DNA from: Anaerolineae bacterium | Lineage (GTDB): Bacteria; Chloroflexota; Anaerolineae; B4-G1; SLSP01 | Length of the DNA stretch: 5,020 bases | Assembly: GCA_018055515.1 (NCBI GenBank) | Contig: JAGPHL010000187.1 | Coordinates: 1 to 5,020 of the forward strand | Direction of reading: 5' to 3' | Part shown: one piece after another, positions 1 through 5,020 of the stretch | Layout: every line of letters begins with the position of its first letter | Numbering within the stretch: the stretch's first letter is position 1 | The notes under the pieces: model-generated | What the model saw: only the letters and a program-made list of their open reading frames with translations | Told to the model about the DNA's origin: nothing | Database searches by the model: none | Program-made: the position numbers and the translations under genes

Positions 1-3000
1 CCGCCATCGGCCATGGGCTGTACCGGCTGAAATACACGATCCCGACCGCCGGGACCTACATGGCCAAGATCGTCCGCACCGGCTCATGGGATGAGCAATA
101 CTGCGCCGATGGACGCAACATCGATGGCCCGACGATCAATTTCACGACCACCGCCGACAATCAAGAGGTGATTTTCCTGCTCGACACGCGCGCCGCGCGG
201 GTGGCGGTGACGGTCAATCAGGCCGGCGCGGGCAATTGGTGCGTCGCAGGTTCGATGAACGACTGGAACAACAGCAGTATGCCCCTCTTCGATGATGGCA
301 CTAACGGCGACCTCATCGGCGGCGATGGCGTCTTCTCTCTGGACCTCGCCATCGCAGACGCGGGGCGCTATGAGTTCAAAGCGGTTGAATGCGGCAACTG
401 GGGTACGGCCTATCCCAGTCAAAATGCCTGGTTCTACACCACCGACGCCGCGCAGGTCGTCAAATTCACCTTCGACACCAACGATCACAGCGCCGACGCG
501 GGGACGCCGCTCTATCCGCTGCAGAACATCGTCAACGCCTGGGACAGCCTGCCGGCGAGCCTGACCGCCGTCGGCAACTTCCAGGGCTGGAACAATGCCG
601 ACCTGGCCACCGCCCTCACCGACCTGGGCCACGGCTTCCACATGCTGTATCACCCCTTCACGGCGCCGGGCGACTATATAGGCAAGATGGTCAAGACCGG
701 CACGTGGGATGCCTTCGGCACCGACGGACGCAACAAGGATGCCCCCAACTTCGAGTTCACCGTCTACGAGGCGGGCGACGAGGTGCTGTTTTGGGTAGAT
801 ACTTATGAGGGCCGCGCGGCGGTCGTGCCTCCGCCTCCGCCCGCACAGGCCTCCCACGACAACAACATCTGGTGGGACGACCTCTATCACGACTCGCTGG
901 ACTCGCTCTACCGCACGCCCGGCGGCGCCGTGACGACCCAAACCGCCGTGACCCTGCGCTTCCGCGCCGCCGCCAACGATCTCACCGCCGTGAAGGTGCG
1001 GCTGTGGAACGACCGCACCGACACGCAAACCTTCCTCAACATGGCTATCGTGGCTACCGATGGCACCTACGATTGGTGGGAAGTCACCGTGCCCGCGAGC
1101 GCCGTCCCCACGATCTACTGGTATCGCTTCATCGCCATGGATGGCACGGCGACGGCCTATTATGAGGACAACGGGAAGGGCTTCGCCGGCGGCTTTGGCG
1201 GACCCGGCCAGCCCTACGCGCAAAGCCCGGACAACAGCTGGCAGATCACCGTTTACGACCCCAGCTTCCATACCCCCGATTGGGTGAAGAACGGCATCAT
1301 CTACCAGATCTTCCCGGAGCGCTTCCGCGATGGCGACCCGACGAACGACACGCCGGCCGGCAGCTTCCACTATGACATCCCCGGCGGCTCCATCTACCGT
1401 TCTAACGGCACGGCCTGGAACACGCCAATCTGCGATCCGCGCGACCCCGCAGGCCCCTGCCCGCAGGTCTATGGGCAGAACTTCTACGGCGGCGACCTCC
1501 AGGGCATCATTGACCAGCTCGATTACCTGGCGGATCTGGGGGTGACGGCAATCTACATGAATCCCATCTTCACCTCGCCCTCCAACCACAAGTACGACAC
1601 CACCAATTACGGCGAGATTGACCCCGCGTTTGGCGATCTCGCCGATTTCCAAACGTTGACCAGCGAAGCGGCAGCGCGCGGCATCTCCGTGATCCTCGAC
1701 GGCGTCTTCAACCACACCTCCTCGGACAGCATCTACTTCGACCGCTACCATCGCTACGCAGAAGTCGGCGCGTGCGAGAGCGCTACCTCGCCCTATCGCG
1801 ATTGGTACTACTTCACCGACGTGACGCCCGGCACGGGGGCCTGCACCGGTTCCGACGGTACCCCCCTCGCCGCGAATTACGAGAGCTGGTGGGGCTACGA
1901 TAGCCTGCCCAAGCTCCGCGCCAACACGCCCGCCGTGCGCGATCTCATCTGGGCGCAAGGCACTGCCTCCATCGGCCCCTACTGGATCTCCAAAGGCGCG
2001 GATGGCTGGCGCTTCGACGTCGGCGGTGACGTGGATCCCGGGACTACCGGCGACCCGGCCAACGATTACTGGGAGGGCTTCCGCAACGCCGTCCGCACGG
2101 TCAATCCCGAGACCTATCTGGTGGGCGAGGAATGGGGCAACTCCACCTCCTGGCTCCTGGGCAACGAGTGGGACGCCTCGATGAACTATCAGTTCGGCAC
2201 CAGCATCAAGGGCTTCTATCGCCACACCCCCTTCACCGACAACGACCACAACAGCGGCAGCTCCGCGGGCATCATCGCGCCGCTCAAGCCCTCGCAGCTG
2301 GAGGAGCGCCTGCGCTACCTGGAGGAGCGCAATCCGCCCGAAGCCTTCTACGCGATGCTGAACCTGCTCGACAGCCACGATACCAATCGCGCGCTGTTCT
2401 TCATGGATCACAACGCGGCGGTCGGCACGGATCCCACCCCGCTCCAGAGTCCCACGTATGACTGGAGCGACGCCATGACCCGCCTGATGGGCGTGGCACT
2501 GCTCCAATTCACCCTCCCCGGCGCCCCGACCATCTACTACGGCGATGAAGTCGGCCTGGTCGGACCCACCGCCTACTCCGGCGGCAAGTGGGAGGACGAT
2601 CCCTACAACCGGCTGCCCTTCCCCTGGCTGGACGAGAGCGGCACGCCGTTCTACACACACCTGCAAAGCGGCGGCGCCGGCTGGACGACGCTGCGACCCT
2701 ACTATCAGCTGCTCGCCGCGACCCGCAAAGCCCATGCAGCACTCCGCACCGGCAGCTTCGACACCCTGCTCGTGGATGACGCCAACGACATCTACAGCTA
2801 CGGGCGCCTGGCAGCGGATGACGCGGCGGTGATCATCGCCAATCGCGGCGCGACGCAGGCCGTCACCGTGGATGTCTCCGGTTACCTGGCGGTCGGCACG
2901 CAGCTGGTCAACGTGCTGGACGGCAACGCGCTCTACACTGTGGCCGCCGATGGCAGCCTCACCGTGCCGGCCGTGCCCACGCTCAGCGGCGCGCTGTTGG

Positions 3001-4781
3001 TACTCACCGGCACGCTGGCGACCCCGCCCGCCGCCGTGACCGATCTGGCCGTCGTCGCCGAGCGCGGCGGCGAACTGGACCTCGCCTGGACGGCAGCCAC
3101 GGGCGCGGACAGCTACGCTCTCTACCGCAGCCGGTTCAGCGGCGGCGGCTATGAGTTCGTGGCCAACGTGAACGGGACCGCCTACACCGACACCGGCCTG
3201 CAGAACGCCGTCACCTACTACTACGTCGTCGTCAGCAAAGACGACACTACCCTGCTCACCAGCGGCTACTCCAACGAAGCCAGCGGCATGCCGCACGCCA
3301 CCATCGGCTGGGCCAATCTGCAATGGCCTCCGAGCATCGTGCACACCGTCGGCATCACCCCCACGCCCGATATCTACGGGCAGGTGTGGATTGACGGCGT
3401 GACGGACGCCCCCGGCGCGACGCCGGGCCTCTGGGCGCAGGTGGGCTTCGGGCCGAACGGCTCCGACCCCGCCAGCAACCCCGCCTGGACCTGGGTGGAC
3501 GCCGTCTTCAACACGCAGGCGGGCAACAACGACGAGTTCAAGGGCCAGCTGCTGCCGGAATTCGTGGGCGAATATGACTACGCCTACCGCTACAGCACCA
3601 CCGGCGGGCGCGACTGGGTCTACGCCGATCTCGACGGCATCGGCAACGGCTACGATCCCGCGCAAGCCGGCGCGCTGACGGTCAATCCCGCTGCGGATAT
3701 CACGCCGCCGGCGACGCCGCTGAACCTGCGCGTCACCACCTGGTCCGCCGAGAGTGTGAGCCTGGAATGGGACCCCGTCGCGGACGCCGACCTCTACGCC
3801 TACGACCTCTACCGCGAAGAAGCGGGCGGGACGCCGGCATGGCTGGCGCGGGTACTGGCGCCGGCGGTGACCTATGTGGACACCGACGTCACCACGGGAC
3901 AGACCTACACCTACACCGTGCAGGCCCTCGACACCGCCTTCAACCGTTCCGCCTTCTCGGCTCCCGTCTCGGCGACGCCGATGCCGCGTGTGGTGGAGCT
4001 GCGCTTCATCGTGGATGTGCCGGCTTTTACCCCGGCGACCGACACCCTCTACATCGCGGGCAACAATGCCGCCGTCTTCGGCGCTTTCTGGAACCCCGGC
4101 GCCCAGCCGATGACCAAAATCGGCGCGAACACCTGGCGCTACAACGTCACCGCCGATGAGGGGCTGCAACTCGAATACAAGTACACCCGGGGCACATGGG
4201 CTGTGGTGGAGAACTGGGGCACGCTGGTGGGGACGAACAACCGCTCGCTGACCACCGACTACGGCGCGACCGGGGTGATGACGGTGACGAACACCGTCCA
4301 CAACTGGCACGATGTGCTGCCCATGGCGACCTATCCCGCAAACGGCGCGACCGACTGGGACCCCACGCATCCCATCAGCGTCACCTTCAACCGGGAGCTG
4401 AACACCTCCCTGATCACGACGGGAACCTTCCTCCTGGAGCAGCTGGCGCGTGCGCCACTGCCGGGCACCTTCAGCTTCAGCACCTTCACAGCGCCGTACA
4501 CCGATCCCGATTTCGGCGATGGGGTGATCACCGGCACGCTGCTGCTCTTCGACCCGGATGCGGATCTGCCGACTGGCGGTTCGTACCGGGTGCGGCTGGT
4601 GAAGGGCGGCTTTGCCTCCAACGGTGGCACAATGCAGCAGGACTTCTCCTTCACCTTCGGCCCGCCCTCCGTGGTGACCGTCCATCGGACGACCGCGCGG
4701 GGATCGCTGCCGGTGGGCCTTGCCGTGGCTGCGGCGCTGGGCCTGGGCGTGACGCTGCTCCGGCGGCGGCGTCGGGCCTGA
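1..4781 (+). CDS. Multi-modular secreted GH13 amylopullulanase / neopullulanase-like glycoside hydrolase (5' partial)
   Basis: Likely an extracellular enzyme cutting alpha-1,4 and perhaps alpha-1,6 bonds in starch, pullulan or glycogen. The frame is open from the first complete codon at 3 to TGA at 4779-4781; the true start and signal peptide lie upstream. Residues are numbered from the internal Met at 60. Domains: X25-like module tail (to about 50), divergent module (58-152), X25-like module (155-256), proline linker (257-261), CBM34-like domain (267-405), GH13 barrel (406-893), C-domain (894-984), FnIII (988-1080), GWANLQWPP module (1081-1208), FnIII (1212-1307), CBM20-like domain (1310-1418), Big_5-like domain (1420-1536), membrane anchor (1549-1573). 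The catalytic set is complete: nucleophile D653, acid/base E690, transition-state stabiliser D774, plus R651, H552 and H773. At least 1592 residues are visible, well above a minimal GH13 enzyme. Family assignment is firm; bond specificity (amylopullulanase, neopullulanase or alpha-amylase) is inferred from domain order and motif V. Confidence 0.93.
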   Translation, partial: AIGHGLYRLKYTIPTAGTYMAKIVRTGSWDEQYCADGRNIDGPTINFTTTADNQEVIFLLDTRAARVAVTVNQAGAGNWCVAGSMNDWNNSSMPLFDDGTNGDLIGGDGVFSLDLAIADAGRYEFKAVECGNWGTAYPSQNAWFYTTDAAQVVKFTFDTNDHSADAGTPLYPLQNIVNAWDSLPASLTAVGNFQGWNNADLATALTDLGHGFHMLYHPFTAPGDYIGKMVKTGTWDAFGTDGRNKDAPNFEFTVYEAGDEVLFWVDTYEGRAAVVPPPPPAQASHDNNIWWDDLYHDSLDSLYRTPGGAVTTQTAVTLRFRAAANDLTAVKVRLWNDRTDTQTFLNMAIVATDGTYDWWEVTVPASAVPTIYWYRFIAMDGTATAYYEDNGKGFAGGFGGPGQPYAQSPDNSWQITVYDPSFHTPDWVKNGIIYQIFPERFRDGDPTNDTPAGSFHYDIPGGSIYRSNGTAWNTPICDPRDPAGPCPQVYGQNFYGGDLQGIIDQLDYLADLGVTAIYMNPIFTSPSNHKYDTTNYGEIDPAFGDLADFQTLTSEAAARGISVILDGVFNHTSSDSIYFDRYHRYAEVGACESATSPYRDWYYFTDVTPGTGACTGSDGTPLAANYESWWGYDSLPKLRANTPAVRDLIWAQGTASIGPYWISKGADGWRFDVGGDVDPGTTGDPANDYWEGFRNAVRTVNPETYLVGEEWGNSTSWLLGNEWDASMNYQFGTSIKGFYRHTPFTDNDHNSGSSAGIIAPLKPSQLEERLRYLEERNPPEAFYAMLNLLDSHDTNRALFFMDHNAAVGTDPTPLQSPTYDWSDAMTRLMGVALLQFTLPGAPTIYYGDEVGLVGPTAYSGGKWEDDPYNRLPFPWLDESGTPFYTHLQSGGAGWTTLRPYYQLLAATRKAHAALRTGSFDTLLVDDANDIYSYGRLAADDAAVIIANRGATQAVTVDVSGYLAVGTQLVNVLDGNALYTVAADGSLTVPAVPTLSGALLVLTGTLATPPAAVTDLAVVAERGGELDLAWTAATGADSYALYRSRFSGGGYEFVANVNGTAYTDTGLQNAVTYYYVVVSKDDTTLLTSGYSNEASGMPHATIGWANLQWPPSIVHTVGITPTPDIYGQVWIDGVTDAPGATPGLWAQVGFGPNGSDPASNPAWTWVDAVFNTQAGNNDEFKGQLLPEFVGEYDYAYRYSTTGGRDWVYADLDGIGNGYDPAQAGALTVNPAADITPPATPLNLRVTTWSAESVSLEWDPVADADLYAYDLYREEAGGTPAWLARVLAPAVTYVDTDVTTGQTYTYTVQALDTAFNRSAFSAPVSATPMPRVVELRFIVDVPAFTPATDTLYIAGNNAAVFGAFWNPGAQPMTKIGANTWRYNVTADEGLQLEYKYTRGTWAVVENWGTLVGTNNRSLTTDYGATGVMTVTNTVHNWHDVLPMATYPANGATDWDPTHPISVTFNRELNTSLITTGTFLLEQLARAPLPGTFSFSTFTAPYTDPDFGDGVITGTLLLFDPDADLPTGGSYRVRLVKGGFASNGGTMQQDFSFTFGPPSVVTVHRTTARGSLPVGLAVAAALGLGVTLLRRRRRA
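3..827 (+). repeat. Three tandem N-terminal X25/E-set-like starch-binding modules (first one truncated)
   Basis: Three related beta-sandwich modules precede the catalytic part of the large CDS. The first is seen only from HGLYRLKY through AGTYMAKIVRTGSWDE, DGRN and IFLLDT (3 to about 206). The third (522-827) matches it piece by piece: HGFHMLYH, PGDYIGKMVKTGTWDA, DGRN, LFWVDT. It also has the entry motif VGNFQGWNN, typical of pullulanase X25 modules. The middle one (231-515) starts VAGSMNDWNN and has AGRYEFKAV and NWG, but carries an extra DDGTNGDLIGGDG loop and lacks DGRN. The similarity is at protein level, not a recent DNA duplication. Carbohydrate binding is inferred from the pullulanase family. 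Borders are approximate. Confidence 0.7.
858..1274 (+). other. CBM34-like N-terminal domain of the GH13 enzyme
   Basis: About residues 267-405 of the large CDS lie between the proline linker (828-842) and the catalytic barrel. They contain LYHDSLDSLYRTPGGAV, then VTLRFRAAANDLTAVKVRLW, YDWWEVTVP and IYWYRFIAMDG. This is the pattern of the E-set (CBM34-type) domain that precedes the barrel in amylopullulanases, neopullulanases and cyclomaltodextrinases. The YHDS and YRTP parts and the ANDLT/VKVRLW stretch resemble clostridial-type amylopullulanases in particular, which is the main reason for preferring that name for the enzyme. In relatives this domain takes part in substrate binding or dimer contacts; its role here is inferred. 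Confidence 0.75.
1275..2738 (+). other. GH13 catalytic (beta/alpha)8 domain with all conserved regions
   Basis: This is the catalytic part of the large CDS, about residues 406-893. The first strand reads IIYQIFPERF (413-422) and is followed by DGDPTND (424-430), the usual calcium-site loop of CGTase and neopullulanase relatives. GGDLQGI (478-484) precedes MNPIF (500-504) and NHKYDTTNYG (509-518). Region I is DGVFNH (547-552). Motif V is LPKL (616-619), close to the MPKL of neopullulanases. Region II is GWRFDV (649-654) with nucleophile D653. Region III is VGEEW (688-692) with acid E690. Region IV is DSHDTNR (771-777) with D774. The last strand is GAPTIYYGDEVGL (821-833), followed by DPYNRLPFPW (847-856). 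No key residue is missing, so the enzyme should be active. Domain borders are estimates. Confidence 0.93.
3021..4667 (+). other. C-terminal accessory region: FnIII, GWANLQWPP module, FnIII, CBM20-like, Big_5-like
   Basis: Five beta-rich modules follow the catalytic C-domain in the large CDS. FnIII-1 (3021-3299) has VTDLAVVAERGGELDLAW, YALYRS and TYYYVVVSKD. The next module (3300-3683) starts GWANLQWPP and has IYGQVWIDGVT, GLWAQVGFGP, DEFKGQLLP and YDYAYRYSTTGGRDWVYADL; I know this type from secreted bacterial enzymes but not a firm function. FnIII-2 (3693-3980) has PLNLRVTTWSAESVSLEWDP and YTYTVQALD. The CBM20-like part (3987-4313) has LYIAGN, W, LEYKYTRGTW, NNRSLTTDYG and the closing VHNWHD. 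The Big_5-like Ig domain (4317-4667) has YPANGATDWDPTHPISVTFNR and a PTGGSYRVRL strand. There are no cysteines here. FnIII parts are likely spacers and the CBM20-like part likely binds starch; both roles come from family knowledge. Confidence 0.72.
4704..4778 (+). other. C-terminal hydrophobic segment with Arg tail (membrane anchor or sorting signal)
   Basis: The large CDS ends with a run of about 18 small hydrophobic residues (LPVGLAVAAALGLGVTLL, about 1550-1567) followed by RRRRRA and the stop. A hydrophobic helix plus a short basic tail at the very end is the pattern of C-terminal anchors and of CTERM-type sorting signals. It would hold the exported enzyme at the cell surface with the tail in the cytoplasm. 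There is no LPXTG motif before it, so ordinary sortase attachment is not supported. Which sorting system, if any, recognises it cannot be told from this window. Confidence 0.72.
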
Positions 4782-4797
4782 CGTCGGGGACTCTCAC

Positions 4798-4838
4798 GGG
4801 GATGTCTTCCGCGGGCAGCGCTCACGGAAGACATCCCC
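4798..4838 (+). terminator. Hairpin terminator candidate, 14-bp perfect stem, no T-tract
   Basis: The arms GGGGATGTCTTCCG (4798-4811) and CGGAAGACATCCCC (4825-4838) are perfect reverse complements around a 13-nt loop. The hairpin begins 16 bases after the amylopullulanase stop codon and lies before the next gene, where a terminator is expected. No run of T follows on either strand, so it is not a classical intrinsic terminator. It may stop transcription without a U-tract, work with Rho, or protect the mRNA 3' end. Confidence 0.68.
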
Positions 4839-4856
4839 CGCAGCCTATCCGGGCCT

Positions 4857-4892
4857 ACGGCCATGAAACACGGCCATGAAACACGGCTATGG
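4857..4892 (+). repeat. 13-bp tandem direct repeat, two full copies and one degenerate partial copy
   Basis: ACGGCCATGAAAC occurs exactly at 4857-4869 and again at 4870-4882. It is followed by ACGGCTATGG (4883-4892), which matches the first ten bases except at two positions. The array ends inside the start region of the downstream gene. Each copy contains an ATG, and because 13 is not a multiple of three, the three ATGs fall in three different frames. Only the third is in the frame of the pcm-like protein. The origin is probably replication slippage; any regulatory role is speculative. Confidence 0.85.
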
Positions 4893-5020
4893 AAATGGAA
4901 GAACAAGCCGTCTCGCGCATGATCACGCTCATCCGGCAGCGAGGTGTACACGACGCCGCCGTGCTCGAAGCCATGCGGCGCGTGCCGCGTCACCGCTTCG
5001 TGCCGGAGCATCTCCGCGCG
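4889..5020 (+). CDS. pcm: Probable protein-L-isoaspartate O-methyltransferase (3' partial, N-terminus only)
   Basis: The frame from ATG 4889 runs open to the window end and gives 44 residues. The protein has the N-terminal signature of PCMT proteins: a helix (RMITLIRQRGVHDAAVLEAM), then RRVPRHRFVPE, matching the family pattern of RGI-D--VL-AM--VPR--FVPE. The family transfers a methyl group from S-adenosylmethionine to L-isoaspartyl residues in damaged proteins in the cytoplasm. The SAM-binding domain lies beyond the window, so activity cannot be judged. Two in-frame ATGs are possible, at 4889 and 4895; an in-frame TGA at 4877-4879 rules out an earlier one. Neither start has a clear Shine-Dalgarno sequence at normal spacing. 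The gene lies 107 bp after the amylopullulanase stop, behind a hairpin, so it is probably transcribed separately. The other possible identity is a PCMT-like methyltransferase with another target. Confidence 0.8.
   Translation, partial: MEMEEQAVSRMITLIRQRGVHDAAVLEAMRRVPRHRFVPEHLRA

Noticed and set aside
828..842. Five consecutive proline codons as a possible repeat or ribosome-pausing element
   Set aside because: It is a short proline linker between the starch-binding modules and the CBM34-like domain, which is ordinary in multi-domain secreted enzymes.
84..4685. A 1533-codon open frame on the minus strand, antisense to the whole large gene
   Set aside because: It is in register with the sense codons, so it only needs the sense codons TTA, CTA and TCA to be unused, which is normal for a GC-rich gene. 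Its product is rich in G, A, R, V and H with no recognisable domain, while the plus-strand protein has full GH13 motifs.
4701..4721. RGSLPVG near the C-terminus as an LPXTG-type sortase motif
   Set aside because: The residues after LP do not fit LPXTG, and the LP belongs to the start of the hydrophobic helix itself.
4196..4879. A 227-codon plus-strand frame spanning the end of the large gene and the intergenic hairpin
   Set aside because: Most of it overlaps the CBM20-like and Big_5-like domains in another frame, its composition is shadow-like, and it shows no domain.
4863..4922. A 19-codon open frame as a possible leader peptide for the pcm-like gene
   Set aside because: It arises from the tandem repeat, has no ribosome binding site and shows no regulatory codon run, so it is mentioned only as a consequence of the repeat.
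4331..5011. A 226-codon minus-strand frame covering the gene end, the intergenic gap and the pcm start
   Set aside because: It is antisense to two better-supported genes, is rich in Arg, Ser and Pro, and has no recognisable motif.

Overview
The window is GC-rich bacterial DNA and holds two genes on the + strand, both cut by the window edges. Most of it (1-4781) is one open frame encoding a very large secreted, multi-modular starch-degrading enzyme of the GH13 alpha-amylase family, of the amylopullulanase (type II pullulanase) / neopullulanase-like type. The last 132 bases are the start of a probable protein-L-isoaspartate O-methyltransferase gene (pcm). The organism is probably a high-GC environmental bacterium. 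The modular style and the pcm sequence would suit Chloroflexota, but that is an impression and not a result from the sequence.

Layout. From N- to C-terminus the enzyme has: the tail of one X25-like starch-binding module (cut by the window start); a divergent second module; a third X25-like module; a short proline linker; a CBM34-like N-terminal beta-sandwich; the GH13 catalytic barrel with every catalytic motif intact; a C-terminal beta domain; a fibronectin type III (FnIII) domain; a module of unclear function containing GWANLQWPP; a second FnIII domain; a CBM20-like starch-binding domain; a Big_5-type Ig-like domain; and a hydrophobic segment followed by an arginine tail that ends the protein. 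The ATG at 60 is internal: the frame is open to the window edge and the codons before it encode the missing part of the first module. Residue numbers in the entries count that Met as 1.

The gap between the genes (4782-4888, 107 bp) holds a perfect 14-bp inverted repeat just after the stop codon, probably a terminator although it lacks a T-tract, and then a 13-bp tandem repeat that runs into the start of the second gene.

The two genes have no evident functional link. The first would act outside the cell on starch, glycogen or pullulan, held at the surface by its C-terminal anchor. The second would repair damaged proteins in the cytoplasm. The hairpin between them argues against one operon. 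I found no RNA gene, CRISPR array, insertion sequence or phage feature. No previously undescribed system is evident; the more interesting points are the domain architecture, the C-terminal anchor and the repeats around the second gene's start.
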